A stretch of 64,000 nt of DNA from an uncultured Tateyamaria sp. (GCF_947503385.1 NZ_CANNDO010000003.1:186001-250000); one strand, 5' to 3'; counted from the stretch's first letter, positions 49,208-59,695 are shown. Made by a program: numbers and translations. The notes: generated from the sequence alone by a model not told the origin.

Positions 49208-49228
49208 TTGCCCCTAGATGGGGGACAA
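49208..49228. promoter_or_regulatory. Imperfect dyad in the methyltransferase/ABC divergent gap
   Basis: TTGCCCC (49208-49214) and GGGGACAA (49221-49228) form a partial inverted repeat around CTAGATGG. It could be an operator, but the symmetry is imperfect and no regulator gene is adjacent. Confidence 0.25.
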
Positions 49229-49329
49229 ATGGTGAAATGTGTAGCACAATCGCGTGCGCACAGCGTGTATGGACGCGCCGGTCGAAATCGGCTTTTGTGG
49301 AGCCAACGAACGCAAAGACGGGACGGTGC

Positions 49330-51099
49330 ATGTCACCACTCTTGGACGTTAAAAACCTGTCCATCGGCTTCGGGTCTGCCCCGCCGGTCGTGTATGGCGT
49401 GTCCTTTTCGGTCAATGCGGGCGAAACGCTGGCTCTTGTCGGTGAAAGCGGCTCAGGCAAAACACTCACCTGCCGGTCCGTGCTGCGCATTCTGCCCGCC
49501 GCAGCACAGGTGCGCAGTGGCGAGGTGCATTTTGGCACCGGGGCGTCGCGCGCGGACCTGTTGCAGATGGCTCCGCGCCAGATTCGCGACGTTCGGGGCG
49601 ACCGGATTTCCATGATTTTTCAAGAGCCTATGAGGTCCCTGTCACCGCTGCACCGCATCGGAAATCAGGTGAGCGAAGTTCTGACCTTGCACCGCGACAT
49701 GAGCCTTGCCGAGGCCAAGCGCGACGTGATTGCCACTTTTGACCGCGTGGGCTTTCCCGATGCAGAACGTGCCTACCGGGCTTATCCTTTCGAACTGTCC
49801 GGCGGGATGCGCCAGAGGGCGATGATTGCCATGGCAATGGTGGCCAAGCCCGATCTGCTGATCGCGGATGAGCCGACGACAGCGCTGGATGTGACCACGC
49901 AGGCGCAGGTGCTGGGCCTGATGAAGACCCTGCAACGCGACACCGGCATGGCGATGATCCTTGTCACCCACGACCTTGGCGTGGTGGCCAACATGGCAGA
50001 CAGCGTTGTGGTGATGAACAAGGGCCACGTCATGGAACGCGGCCCCGCCGAGGCGGTGCTGAGCGCGCCGGGCCACGGCTATACCCAAAAGCTTTTTGCG
50101 GCGGCCCCCGTGATCCCGGAGGTGGCCAAGCCTGCCGATCCAATTGACGGTAACGATGCAATCCTCGAACTGAATGGCATATCCAAGACCTACCACGTTC
50201 GCGCCAGCGGATGGCGCGCGTCAAAGCCGGTCTATGCCTGTTCGGACGTGAACCTGCGCGTTCCCCGGGGCAAGACGCTCGCCATTGTCGGCGAAAGCGG
50301 TTCGGGCAAGACCACATGCGCGCGCATCGCGTTGGGGGCAGAACTGCCCGACCCCGGCGGCGAAGTCATTTTTCGCGCCGAAGCGGGTCTGCAACCTGTC
50401 CGCGTCGATCATCTGAGCCGGGCGGAAAAGGTCGCCTTTCAACGACAGGCGCAGATGGTGTTTCAGGACCCGTATTCCTCCCTCAGCCCCCGGATGCGGG
50501 TGCAGGAGGCACTGACCGAGCCGATGGAGATTCACCGCCTCGGCACCAAGATATCGCGCCGCGACAAGGCGGCGGAGATGTTGCGCTGGGTCGGGCTGAA
50601 CCCCGATATGCTGAAACGTTACCCGCACGCCTTTTCGGGTGGTCAGCGCCAGCGATTGTCCATTGCGCGCGCGCTCACGCTTGATCCGGTGCTGCTGGTC
50701 TGCGACGAGCCGACCTCCGCCCTTGATGTGAGCGTGCAGGAACAGATCCTGAGCCTGCTGGAACGCATTCGGGACGGCATGGGCCTCAGCTACCTGTTCA
50801 TCAGCCATGACCTTGCCGTTGTGGCCCGCATTGCGGATGAAGTGGCGGTGATGCGACGCGGTGTGGTGGTGGAACAGGCCCCGCCCAAGACGCTGTTTTA
50901 CAACCCAAGCCATCCCTACACCAAGGCGCTGATTGCGGCGCAGCCCGAGCCCGACATTCACAGCCCCATCGACCTTGCGGCGGTGTCAAGCGGTGCGGGT
51001 GAGCCGGAAACATGGCCCGACCTCTACCGGTTCGAAGGGATGGCCGCGCCTGCCCTGCGCGAGATTGAACCCGGACACAAGGTGCGCTGCCATGCCTAG
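49330..51099 (+). CDS. ABC transporter ATP-binding protein with two fused nucleotide-binding domains (peptide/nickel type)
   Basis: 589 residues with two complete OppD/OppF-like domains. The first has Walker [10 protein letters not shown] near residue 38, signature LSGGMRQRA near 157 and Walker [13 protein letters not shown]. The second has GESGSGKTT near 321, FSGGQRQRL near 437 and [12 protein letters not shown]. Both end with the oligopeptide-type C-terminal extension. Fusion of both domains is the arrangement of YejF and GsiA. The ATG at 49330 follows GGGACGGTGC. It is the first gene of the unit and overlaps the binding-protein gene by 8 bases. Confidence 0.92.
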   Translation: MSPLLDVKNLSIGFGSAPPVVYGVSFSVNAGETLALVGESGSGKTLTCRSVLRILPAAAQVRSGEVHFGTGASRADLLQMAPRQIRDVRGDRISMIFQEPMRSLSPLHRIGNQVSEVLTLHRDMSLAEAKRDVIATFDRVGFPDAERAYRAYPFELSGGMRQRAMIAMAMVAKPDLLIADEPTTALDVTTQAQVLGLMKTLQRDTGMAMILVTHDLGVVANMADSVVVMNKGHVMERGPAEAVLSAPGHGYTQKLFAAAPVIPEVAKPADPIDGNDAILELNGISKTYHVRASGWRASKPVYACSDVNLRVPRGKTLAIVGESGSGKTTCARIALGAELPDPGGEVIFRAEAGLQPVRVDHLSRAEKVAFQRQAQMVFQDPYSSLSPRMRVQEALTEPMEIHRLGTKISRRDKAAEMLRWVGLNPDMLKRYPHAFSGGQRQRLSIARALTLDPVLLVCDEPTSALDVSVQEQILSLLERIRDGMGLSYLFISHDLAVVARIADEVAVMRRGVVVEQAPPKTLFYNPSHPYTKALIAAQPEPDIHSPIDLAAVSSGAGEPETWPDLYRFEGMAAPALREIEPGHKVRCHA

Positions 51100-53092
51100 A
51101 GCCTTTCGCGATCTCAAATCCATGCTGACGGCTGTATGCGTGGCCACCGCCGTATTTGCGGCACCGATGCCTGTCACGGCCCAGCCGCTCGACGTATTTG
51201 TCGCGCCCACCCAATCGACGCTGACCGTACCCGTCGGGGAAAGCGCATTCTGGCGCGCCGAGGTCGAAAAGGGCCAGATGGACGCCGCACCTGACCGCGT
51301 GCCGGACGTCCCCCTTGTCGTTGACCTAGAGGCCAAGGGCCGCAGCTTTGGCCAGCAGGGTGGCACCTTGCGCACCATGGTCACACGGACCAAGGACGTG
51401 CGGCAGATGGTTGTCTACGGCTATGCGCGCCTTGTCGGATACGATCACGAATACCGTCTGCGCCCCGACATTCTGCGCGATTTCGAGGTGGACCGGGGCC
51501 GCACCTTTACGCTGCACCTGCGGCCGGGACATCGGTGGTCCGATGGCGTGCCCTTTACCTCGGCGGATTTCGAGTATTGGTGGAACCATGTCGCCAACAA
51601 CCCCGAGCTAAGCCCGAATGGCCCGCCGGAGATCATGCGCGTGGGCGATGACGTGGCGACGGTGACCTTTCCCGACGCGCATACGGTTGTCGTTAGTTTC
51701 CCGCGCGCCAACCCACGCTTTCTGCCCGCGCTGGCGCAGGCCAGCCCGCCCTTCATCTACCGGCCTGCGCATTACCTCAAACAGTTCCATGTGGATTTCA
51801 ACACGGTGGAACAAATGGAAGAGATGATCGACAAAAAGCGCGTGCGCGGCTGGGCACCGCTGCACAACAAGCTCGACAATATGTACAAGTTCGACAACCA
51901 CGAACTGCCCACCTTGCAGCCGTGGATGCCCGCATCGACCGGTGGGGCGTCGCGCTATCTGTTTGTGCGCAACCCATATTTCCACCGCGTGGATGCGCGC
52001 GGCGTGCAATTGCCCTATATCGACGTGGTCGAGATGAACGTGGTTGGATCCGGCCTCGTCGCAGCCAAGGCGAATGCGGGCGAAGTCGACTTGCAGGCCC
52101 GTGGCCTTGATTTCCGCGACACCTCGATCCTGAAAAAAGGCGAGGCCGACGGCTCACCCTACCGGACATATCTGTGGTCCAATGGGGCCGCCAGCCAGAT
52201 TGCGATCTATCCCAACCTGAACTTTGCCGACCCGGTCTGGCGCGAGGTCATCCGCGACGTGCGCTTTCGCCGGGCTCTGTCGCTGTCCATCGACCGGACC
52301 ATCATCAACCGCGCGCTGTACTTTGGGCTGGGCAAGGAGGGCGGCATGACGGCTTTGGCCGCCAGTCCGCTCTTTGATCCGGAAAACCTGACCAAATGGG
52401 CGATTTACGACCCCGAGACGGCAAACGCCCTGCTGGACGATATGGGCCTTGCCGAACGCGACCGTTCCGGCATCCGTCTGCTGCCCGATGGCCGCCCCAT
52501 GGAGTTTGTGATCGAAACCGCTGGCGAACGGCAAGAGGTCGAGAACGCGCTGGCCATCATCACCGACACGTGGCGCGATGTGGGCATCAAGCTGATCATG
52601 CGTCCGCTGGACCGGGACATCCTGCGCAACCGCGTGTTTTCGGGTGTGACCATGGCCGCTGTCTGGTTCGGATGGGACAATGGCATCCCGCAGGCCTATA
52701 CGCCGCCCAGCTACCTTGCGCCCACGGATCAAGTGTTTTTTGCTTGGCCGAAATGGGGGCAATACTACCAAACCCAAGGAGCGGCTGGCGAACGGATCGA
52801 CATGCCCGCAGCGGGCAAGCTCATGGACCTGAACCGCCGTTGGGGTCAGACCCGCGATCCGGTCCAGCGCGCCGCCATCTGGCGCGAGATGCTGGCGATC
52901 CACGCGGATCAGCAATTCGGCATCGGTGTGCTGAGCGAGGCGCCGCAACCCATTGTCGTGTCCGACAGGCTGCGCAACGTGCCCGAAAAGGGCAAATGGG
53001 CCTGGGACCCCGGCGCCCATTTCGGCGTGCACCGCGTGGACGAATTCTGGTTCGGTGAACCGGACGAAGAACTGGCGCAGGTGCGCGAATGA
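51092..53092 (+). CDS. ABC transporter substrate-binding protein, family 5 (peptide/oligosaccharide type), large
   Basis: 666 residues. A signal peptide ([20 protein letters not shown] then VTA-QP near residue 30) precedes an SBP family 5 fold. RTFTLHLRPGHRWSDGVPFT near residue 135 is the family hallmark (FxLRxGxxWSDGxPxTAxD), and DVRFRRALSLSIDRTIINRA near 387 is the second conserved block. Typical members have 500-600 residues, so this is a large one. A start at the internal ATG 51122 is possible. The likely ligand is a peptide or oligosaccharide; it cannot be specified. Confidence 0.88.
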   Translation: MPRAFRDLKSMLTAVCVATAVFAAPMPVTAQPLDVFVAPTQSTLTVPVGESAFWRAEVEKGQMDAAPDRVPDVPLVVDLEAKGRSFGQQGGTLRTMVTRTKDVRQMVVYGYARLVGYDHEYRLRPDILRDFEVDRGRTFTLHLRPGHRWSDGVPFTSADFEYWWNHVANNPELSPNGPPEIMRVGDDVATVTFPDAHTVVVSFPRANPRFLPALAQASPPFIYRPAHYLKQFHVDFNTVEQMEEMIDKKRVRGWAPLHNKLDNMYKFDNHELPTLQPWMPASTGGASRYLFVRNPYFHRVDARGVQLPYIDVVEMNVVGSGLVAAKANAGEVDLQARGLDFRDTSILKKGEADGSPYRTYLWSNGAASQIAIYPNLNFADPVWREVIRDVRFRRALSLSIDRTIINRALYFGLGKEGGMTALAASPLFDPENLTKWAIYDPETANALLDDMGLAERDRSGIRLLPDGRPMEFVIETAGERQEVENALAIITDTWRDVGIKLIMRPLDRDILRNRVFSGVTMAAVWFGWDNGIPQAYTPPSYLAPTDQVFFAWPKWGQYYQTQGAAGERIDMPAAGKLMDLNRRWGQTRDPVQRAAIWREMLAIHADQQFGIGVLSEAPQPIVVSDRLRNVPEKGKWAWDPGAHFGVHRVDEFWFGEPDEELAQVRE

Positions 53093-54117
53093 TGTTCCTG
53101 CGCTACGCGGCCTACCGGTTGCTGACGATGTGTCTGACGTTGGTGGTGGTGTCCATCCTCGTCTTCGCCATCATCAACCTGCCGCCCGGCGACTATCTGT
53201 CGAACCAAATCGCAGAGCTGCGGGCCACAGGTCAGGCCGAAGGCGTGGCCAAGGCCGAATTTCTGCGCACCGAATTCGGCCTCGACCGGCCGCTTTGGTA
53301 TCAATATCTGATGTGGGTGGGCCTTGCGCCGGGCGAATACGGGTTTTCCGGCCTGTTGCAGGGCGACCTTGGCTGGTCCTTCTTTAATGACGAGCCGGTG
53401 ATCGACATCGTCGGGTCCAAGCTGTGGCTGACCGTTCTGGTCAACCTCGCCGCCGTGCTCTTTATCTACTTCATGGCCATTCCGCTGGGCGTTCTGGCCG
53501 CCGCCAAGTCAAAGACTTGGATCGACTATGTAACGGCCTTTATTGGCTACCTCGGCCTTGCCACGCCGAACTTTTTGCTGGCGCTGATCCTGTTTTACTA
53601 CGGACGCAAATATATCGGCCTGCCCATCGGCGGTCTGATGGACCCGGTATACGAGGGCGAGCCGTTGAGCTGGGGCAAGATCCAATCCGTGCTGACCCAT
53701 ATGATCGTACCCACATTTGTCATCGGCACTGCCGGGGTTGCCGCTATGATGCAGCGTTTGCGCGCCAACATGCTGGACGAACTGGGCAAACCGTATGTGG
53801 AGACCGCAACCGCCAAGGGCCTTGCCCCGTCGCGGATGCTGACCAAGTACCCGCTGCGCGTCGCCTTCAATCCCTTTGTGGCGGATATCGGCAACCTGCT
53901 GCCGGCGATGGTGTCGGGATCGGTCATCATCTCTGTCGTGATGAGCCTGCCCACGATCGGGCCTGACCTGCTCACTGCGCTCAAGACCCAAGACCAGTTC
54001 CTTGCCGGGTTCGTGCTGATGTTTGTGGCGTTCCTGACGCTTGTGGGCACGATGATCTCAGACCTTTTGCTGGTGCTGCTCGATCCGCGCATCCGCTATG
54101 GCGCGCGGGAAGGATAA
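53089..54117 (+). CDS. ABC transporter permease (DppB/YejB type)
   Basis: 342 residues. The N-terminal helix (LLTMCLTLVVVSILVFAI), then a soluble stretch ending in GLLQGDLGWSF, and five further helices follow the DppB layout. The ATPase-contact loop is ETATAKGLAPSRMLTKYPLR near 244. It starts inside the binding-protein stop codon (ATGA at 53089-53092) and pairs with the next gene. Confidence 0.92.
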   Translation: MMFLRYAAYRLLTMCLTLVVVSILVFAIINLPPGDYLSNQIAELRATGQAEGVAKAEFLRTEFGLDRPLWYQYLMWVGLAPGEYGFSGLLQGDLGWSFFNDEPVIDIVGSKLWLTVLVNLAAVLFIYFMAIPLGVLAAAKSKTWIDYVTAFIGYLGLATPNFLLALILFYYGRKYIGLPIGGLMDPVYEGEPLSWGKIQSVLTHMIVPTFVIGTAGVAAMMQRLRANMLDELGKPYVETATAKGLAPSRMLTKYPLRVAFNPFVADIGNLLPAMVSGSVIISVVMSLPTIGPDLLTALKTQDQFLAGFVLMFVAFLTLVGTMISDLLLVLLDPRIRYGAREG

Positions 54118-54121
54118 GCGT

Positions 54122-55276
54122 ATGAGCACCCTGCCCGATGGCCGTTTTATCGACGATGCGCCTTATGATCCGAATGTGGACATCTCGGCCATCGAACGCG
54201 CAGATATGGACGCGCCGAACTGGCTGCTGGTCTGGCGCAAGTTCCGCCGACATCGGCTTGGCCTGATCTCCGCGATCTTTTTGTTCTTCGCTTACGCGTT
54301 CATTCCCTTTGCGGGCTTCATCTCGCCCTACACCCCCAACGAACGCAGCGCCGAACACCTGTTCCATCCGCCGCAGGCCATCAAGTTCTGGCATGAGGGC
54401 GAATTTGTCGGCCCCTTTGTCTACCCCACCACGGGCGCACCTGATCTGGAAAACTTCCAATGGGTGTACGAGACGGACACCACCCGGCCAATGCCGCTGC
54501 AATTCTTTTGCCGGAAATCCGAATATAATCTGATCGGGTTCATCCCGACCGAACGGCACCTGTTCTGCGCGCCCGAGGGGGCCACAGTGTTTATCTTTGG
54601 CTCTGACCGGCTGGGACGTGATGTGTTTTCGCGCATTTCCTACGGCGCGCAGCTGTCGCTGACCGTGGGTCTGATCGGCATCACCGTCAGCTTTCTGATC
54701 GGCATCACGCTGGGGGCGATGGCAGGTTACTTTGGTGGCTGGGTCGACTGGGTGGTGAACCGCGCGATCGAAATTTTGCGAAGCCTGCCCGAACTGCCCC
54801 TGTGGCTGGCCCTGTCGGCGGCGGTGCCGTCAAATTGGGGGCCGGTGTCCGTGTTCTTTATCATATCTATCATCCTCGGGCTTCTGGACTGGCCCGGCTT
54901 GGCGCGTGCCGTCCGAAGTAAGTTCCTCTCGCTGAGGGAGGAGGAATATGTGCGCGCGGCAGAGATGATGGGGGCCAAACCGGGCCGGGTGATCCGCCGC
55001 CACCTGTTGCCGAATTTCATGTCGCACCTGATCGCCTCGGCCACATTGTCGATCCCGGCGATGATCCTAGGCGAAACGGCGCTGTCGTTCCTTGGCCTTG
55101 GCCTGCGTGCGCCTGCGGTGTCGTGGGGCGTGATGCTGAACGATGCGCAAAACCTCGCCAGTATCGAGATTTATCCGTGGACGGCCATCCCGATGCTGCC
55201 CATCGTGATCGTCGTGCTGGCGTTCAACTTCCTCGGGGATGGGTTGCGCGACAGCCTCGACCCCTACAGCGACTAG
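54122..55276 (+). CDS. ABC transporter permease (DppC/YejE type) with a large periplasmic insert
   Basis: 384 residues. The N-terminal part (VWRKFRRHRLGLISAIFLFF, about 37-56) is the DppC start. About 90 residues of polar sequence with two Cys (FFCRKSEY; HLFCAPEG) then separate helix 1 from FGSDRLGRDVFSRISYGAQ near 158, which is normally only 25-40 residues later. The contact loop reads EYVRAAEMMGAKPGRVIRRH near 278. Long inserts at this position are known in YejE-like permeases. It starts 4 bases after the first permease and its stop shares CTAG with the helicase gene. Confidence 0.92.
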   Translation: MSTLPDGRFIDDAPYDPNVDISAIERADMDAPNWLLVWRKFRRHRLGLISAIFLFFAYAFIPFAGFISPYTPNERSAEHLFHPPQAIKFWHEGEFVGPFVYPTTGAPDLENFQWVYETDTTRPMPLQFFCRKSEYNLIGFIPTERHLFCAPEGATVFIFGSDRLGRDVFSRISYGAQLSLTVGLIGITVSFLIGITLGAMAGYFGGWVDWVVNRAIEILRSLPELPLWLALSAAVPSNWGPVSVFFIISIILGLLDWPGLARAVRSKFLSLREEEYVRAAEMMGAKPGRVIRRHLLPNFMSHLIASATLSIPAMILGETALSFLGLGLRAPAVSWGVMLNDAQNLASIEIYPWTAIPMLPIVIVVLAFNFLGDGLRDSLDPYSD

Positions 55277-57297
55277 GCCTTGCGCCGCGGCGGCTGAGTG
55301 CCACCGGCCTTGGCGGCTGCGCGGCGGGCTTTGTTCTTTTTGCTATTCGGTTTGCCGACTGCGGGCGCGCCGCCGCCTGTTGGCTTGCCTTTTCCGCCCG
55401 CCTTGTGGCGCGGTTTTTTCGGCGTTGTGACGGCCCCGCCTTCGATGGCGCGTTCCAGACGGGTCGCAGGCTTGCTGCGGGGTTTGCCCTTGGGCGCGGC
55501 GCTCGGTTTGGGCTTGCGCGGTTTCGGGGTTGCGGTGTCGTTCCAGTCGATGGGCGTCGCGTCGGGCTTTGGCGCGTGCGGGATGAGAGGCGTATCACTC
55601 CAGACCTTCTTGGCACGCGGTTTGGCGGGCTGGGCATCAGCGTTCTGAGGCTTGGGGCCGCGCGGCGGGCCGTCCTTTCGCTTGGGCTTGCCCTCAAACC
55701 TTGGTTTGGCCTGTGATGCTGCCGCAGGCACGTGATCCAGCCGCGTCACCTGCGCGCCGCCTTCCACGGTGCGGTCAGCGCCCAAGGCGGCCACAAACCC
55801 ATCGACGGCCTCAACTTTCAATTCGACATAAGACATGTCGGACTGGATGCGGATCGCGCCGATATCGTCTTTGGTGATGTCGCCCGCATTGCACAAAATG
55901 GGCAGCAGCCGACGCACTTCGACGCCTTGGTCGCGTCCCCCGGTGACGGAAAACCACGTGCTGGGACCAAAGGGCGCGCGGGCTTTGGGAGCCTTGGCGT
56001 CCGTGACATCGGACAGGTGTTCCGGCGCAGAATGGCGCGCCCCATGGGTGCGCAACACCGCAGCGGCCAGTTGTTCGGGGCTGAACCGTTCGGTCAGCTT
56101 GGCCACCATATCGGCCTCGCTGTCGGCCACAGCGCCGTCCCACATCGGGTCGTCCATCAGACGAAGCGCGTCCTGCGCCCGCACCATTTCCGCGGATGGC
56201 GCATCGGTCCATTCGACCTCCAGCTTGGCCCCGCGCAGGATGCGCAACGCTTTGGATCGCACCTTGGCCGTCACGATAAGGGCGCTGGTGCCCTTGCGGC
56301 CCGCGCGGCCCGTGCGGCCCGAACGGTGCAGCAACGTCTCGGAATTCGAAGGCAATTCGGCATGGACCACCAGATCAAGGTTCGGCAAATCAATGCCACG
56401 CGCTGCCACATCCGTGGCCACACAGACCCGCGCACGCCCGTCGCGCATGGCCTGCAACGCGTTGGTGCGTTCGGATTGCGTCAATTCGCCCGACAAGGCC
56501 ACCACGGGAAAGCCACGGTTCGACAGGCGCGTCGTCACGCGGTTGACCATCGCGCGGGTGTTGCAGAACACGATGGCATTGGGTGCCTCGTGATATCGCA
56601 GGATGTTGATGATCGCGTTTTCCGCATCGTGATTGGCGACGCTCATCGCCTGATAGGCAATGTCTGCGTGCTGATCGGTGCCTGATGTCGTCTCGACCCG
56701 AACGGCGTCCTTTTGGTAGGTCTTGGCCAGCCGCGCAATCTGCGCCGGCACCGTCGCCGAGAACATGAGCGTGCGCCGCGTTTCGGGGCAGGCATCCAGA
56801 ATGAACTCAAGATCCTCGCGAAAGCCCAGATCGAGCATTTCGTCCGCTTCATCCAAGACCACCCCACGGATCGCCGTCAGATCAATCGACCCGCGCATAA
56901 TATGGTCGCGCAACCGGCCCGGCGTGGCGACGACAATATGCGCCCCGCGCGCCAGCGCGCGCCGTTCGTCGCGCATGTCCATGCCTCCGACGCAAGACGC
57001 CATCACAGCGCCTGTTTCAGCATAAAGCCAGCCCAACTCGCGCTTGACCTGCAAGGCCAGTTCGCGCGTCGGCGCGATCACCAGCGCCAGCGGCGCATCC
57101 GCCGCATCAAACACATGTGCATCGCCCAGCAATGTCGGACCCAGAGCCAGACCGAACCCAACCGTCTTGCCGGACCCGGTCTGTGCCGACACCAGCAAAT
57201 CAGCACCGGCAAGCGCAGGCTCGGTCACTGCCGTTTGCACGGGTGTCAGGTCAGTGTAGCCACGCGCAGTCAGCGCGGTTTGAAGCGGGGTGATCAC
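55273..57297 (-). CDS. DEAD-box ATP-dependent RNA helicase with DbpA-like RNA-binding domain and basic tail
   Basis: 674 residues. Helicase core motifs are intact: Q motif region at the N-terminus, AQTGSGKT at 38-45, PTRELA, VLDEADEMLD near 157, SAT, and HRSGRTGRAGRKG near 320. Residues about 470-545 look like the DbpA/CsdA RNA-binding domain (VRRLLPILCNAGDITKDDIG). The last 120 residues are a disordered Lys/Arg/Pro-rich tail. Such proteins remodel rRNA during ribosome assembly or at low temperature. The start is a GTG at 57297. It lies downstream of the mechanosensitive channel gene and converges on the ABC operon. Confidence 0.93.
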   Translation of the reverse strand: MITPLQTALTARGYTDLTPVQTAVTEPALAGADLLVSAQTGSGKTVGFGLALGPTLLGDAHVFDAADAPLALVIAPTRELALQVKRELGWLYAETGAVMASCVGGMDMRDERRALARGAHIVVATPGRLRDHIMRGSIDLTAIRGVVLDEADEMLDLGFREDLEFILDACPETRRTLMFSATVPAQIARLAKTYQKDAVRVETTSGTDQHADIAYQAMSVANHDAENAIINILRYHEAPNAIVFCNTRAMVNRVTTRLSNRGFPVVALSGELTQSERTNALQAMRDGRARVCVATDVAARGIDLPNLDLVVHAELPSNSETLLHRSGRTGRAGRKGTSALIVTAKVRSKALRILRGAKLEVEWTDAPSAEMVRAQDALRLMDDPMWDGAVADSEADMVAKLTERFSPEQLAAAVLRTHGARHSAPEHLSDVTDAKAPKARAPFGPSTWFSVTGGRDQGVEVRRLLPILCNAGDITKDDIGAIRIQSDMSYVELKVEAVDGFVAALGADRTVEGGAQVTRLDHVPAAASQAKPRFEGKPKRKDGPPRGPKPQNADAQPAKPRAKKVWSDTPLIPHAPKPDATPIDWNDTATPKPRKPKPSAAPKGKPRSKPATRLERAIEGGAVTTPKKPRHKAGGKGKPTGGGAPAVGKPNSKKNKARRAAAKAGGTQPPRRKA

Positions 57298-57364
57298 GGC
57301 AAAGGTCCTCAGACGGGGGGCAAGGCTGCGCGCCTATGCCCTTTGGCCCGCCTTGTCGAGGGAA

Positions 57365-59695
57365 TTATCGGTCGTCGCCGGTTTCGACCTCGTCCAACAG
57401 CTCTTCTTCGATGGCGGCCTGTGCGGCGGACGTAACCGCCTTTTTCTCGTCTTCGGTCAAACCCTCGGCCTGACCGTCGGCCAGTCGCACGGTGACTTCG
57501 CGATGGGCGAACTTGATCCCTTCGCGTTCGAACAGCGCGCGGATATCCTCGTAGACCTTTTTGCGCACCAACCATTGATCACCCGGTTTCGTCATGAACT
57601 TGACCCGGATGATCATCGCGCTGTCCTGCATCTCGATCACGCCTTGGGATTTCAGCGGCTGAATGAAGTTGTCGCCGATCACCGGATCATCGAGCAGTTC
57701 GACACCCAGCTTCTTGATCAGCTTACGCACCTTTTCGACATCCGTGTCATAGGTGACGCGCAGCGGCAGCTTCATGATCACCCAGTCGCGGGAATAATTG
57801 GTCAGCACCTGAATTTCGCCAAAGGGGATTGTGTGCAGCGCGCCAAGGTGGTGACGCAACTGAAACGACCGGACAGAGATGTTTTCCACCGTCCCCTTGA
57901 CCCCGCCCACGTCGATGTATTCGCCCTTGCGGAACGCATCGTCGAACAGGAAAAACGCGCCCGAAAAGATGTCGCGCACAAGGCTTTGCGAGCCAAAGCC
58001 CACCGCCACACCAACCACACCCGCACCGGCAAAGAGCGGGCCCACATTCACCCCCATATCCATCAGGGCAATCAGCACGATCGTGATCACGATCACGATC
58101 AGGACAAAGTTTCGAAACAGCGGCAAGAGCGTGGCCAGCCGCGACGCAGAGGACCCGCCGCCCTCGTCGCCCAGTTCCGCCTCAACCACGTCGCCTTGCT
58201 CTTCGCGGATTTTGGCGTCAATCCAGATCCGAAAGGCGTTGTAGGCGATGTACCCCAGAAACAGGATCACGATGATATCCAGCGCGCGGTCCGTCAGGCT
58301 TTCGTCCATCATACCGCCTGTCTCGGGCTGCCAAATCGACAGGAACGCATAAGCGCCGGCCACAAAGGCAAGGATACCGGCAACGCGCTGCGCCAACCCC
58401 TGAAAGGTGGTGATCCGCGGCCCAACGGTGGCCATCTCGGAATAGTCGGGGTCCAGCACTTCGCCATCAAACGCGGCCTGTTCCCGCAAGGTGCGTGCCC
58501 GGGCAAAGCTACGTTCTATGCCAAAATTGATCACACCATACACAACGATGATCGTCATCAGGATCGCCCAAGCCCCCGCCAGCAGCGGCACGCCCAACGG
58601 ATCGCCCAGCACAAGGTGGTAGGTCTGTTCGCCCCACGCAAAGATGAAATAGCCCACCGCCAACGGTGCCCACAGCCGCGACAGCACCCGCACAACCCAC
58701 GTGGCCTGCGTCACCGCCTTGCCATTCAGGATCGCCCCCGTAATGGCCGATGCGTTCACCCAGACCAGCGCGATATTCAGCAGCATCACGAAAAAGGAAA
58801 CGAAGGAAAACAGGAACACGTACACTTCGTAATTCAGGCCCAACTCTTCGATCCAGACACCGAACAGGATCGCAAAAAATCCAAGGGCCGCCACGATGCT
58901 CAGCCACAGGTGCAGCCGTTTGGCCGCCGCATCTTGGATGACGGGGATGCGGTATTGGCTGAGATATGGCGACAGGATCATGCGCCAGATGCCCGCCACC
59001 AAGCGGGTCAGAAAGTAGCCCACATTGATCAGCGATACAGTGAATTGCATCGCCGTATCCTCAAGCGGGCCGAATATGATGAAACCGAGGACATAGGCCA
59101 CCGCCATGGACACCAGAATACCCACCACGCCCGCGAGAAAGCGGAACACCAGAAACGGCATCTTTTCCGCATAGCCCTGCGGGTTCTGACGAATGCGTGC
59201 CACAACGAACCGTTTGGCGATGCGTTTGCCGAAAATCTGCGCTTCGAACACCATCCCGGCGGCGAACAGGGCAAGGCTGAACAGCAGTGCCTCGACATAG
59301 GCAAAGATGGTGCCGTCCGGGCTTGAGGCGCGCAGGATGAACAGCACTTCCTGAAAGGCGGCAGGCAGGTTCAGCAGACGTTCGATCAGCGCAGATCGAA
59401 AGGCCACCGCGTCGTCCTGTATGGTCATAAGCGTGCTGCCGTCACCCAATCCGGGCGCGGTCGAAGCCGGTTCAGCCGCTTGGGTCAGAACGCGGCCATC
59501 GCTGTCGATCACGACGACGCTGACGCCATTCTGGGCGGCCTGACGCATGATCTCGGACACGCTGTCCTGCGTCGTGTCAGCGCCACTGCCCGGCAGAAGG
59601 CTGCCAAGCCCCTGCGCGGTTGCCACCCCTGCCCAAAGGATGAGCACCGCGATGATGCACAGGTGCATACCCTGCCAACACAGTCGTCTCGTCAC
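57365..59695 (-). CDS. MscS-family mechanosensitive channel, large multi-domain type
   Basis: 776 residues from the chosen start. An N-terminal signal sequence (VTRRLCWQGMHLCIIAVLI) and a short periplasmic domain are followed by about ten membrane segments. The MscS pore helix and beta domain are near residues 565-620 (VGVAVGFGSQSLVRDI; KGEYIDVGGVKGTVENISVR). The acidic C-terminus is GDVVEAE-like and ends DEVETGDDR. It releases solutes on hypo-osmotic shock. The GTG at 59695 gives a proper basic n-region for the signal peptide; the ATG at 59668 is the alternative. The helicase gene follows after 67 bases. Confidence 0.88.
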   Translation of the reverse strand: MTRRLCWQGMHLCIIAVLILWAGVATAQGLGSLLPGSGADTTQDSVSEIMRQAAQNGVSVVVIDSDGRVLTQAAEPASTAPGLGDGSTLMTIQDDAVAFRSALIERLLNLPAAFQEVLFILRASSPDGTIFAYVEALLFSLALFAAGMVFEAQIFGKRIAKRFVVARIRQNPQGYAEKMPFLVFRFLAGVVGILVSMAVAYVLGFIIFGPLEDTAMQFTVSLINVGYFLTRLVAGIWRMILSPYLSQYRIPVIQDAAAKRLHLWLSIVAALGFFAILFGVWIEELGLNYEVYVFLFSFVSFFVMLLNIALVWVNASAITGAILNGKAVTQATWVVRVLSRLWAPLAVGYFIFAWGEQTYHLVLGDPLGVPLLAGAWAILMTIIVVYGVINFGIERSFARARTLREQAAFDGEVLDPDYSEMATVGPRITTFQGLAQRVAGILAFVAGAYAFLSIWQPETGGMMDESLTDRALDIIVILFLGYIAYNAFRIWIDAKIREEQGDVVEAELGDEGGGSSASRLATLLPLFRNFVLIVIVITIVLIALMDMGVNVGPLFAGAGVVGVAVGFGSQSLVRDIFSGAFFLFDDAFRKGEYIDVGGVKGTVENISVRSFQLRHHLGALHTIPFGEIQVLTNYSRDWVIMKLPLRVTYDTDVEKVRKLIKKLGVELLDDPVIGDNFIQPLKSQGVIEMQDSAMIIRVKFMTKPGDQWLVRKKVYEDIRALFEREGIKFAHREVTVRLADGQAEGLTEDEKKAVTSAAQAAIEEELLDEVETGDDR

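Noticed and set aside
57290..59326. A 678-residue open frame antisense to the MscS-type channel
   Set aside because: Composition is dominated by His, Gln and Arg, it has no membrane or domain motif, and it mirrors the codon bias of the channel gene.
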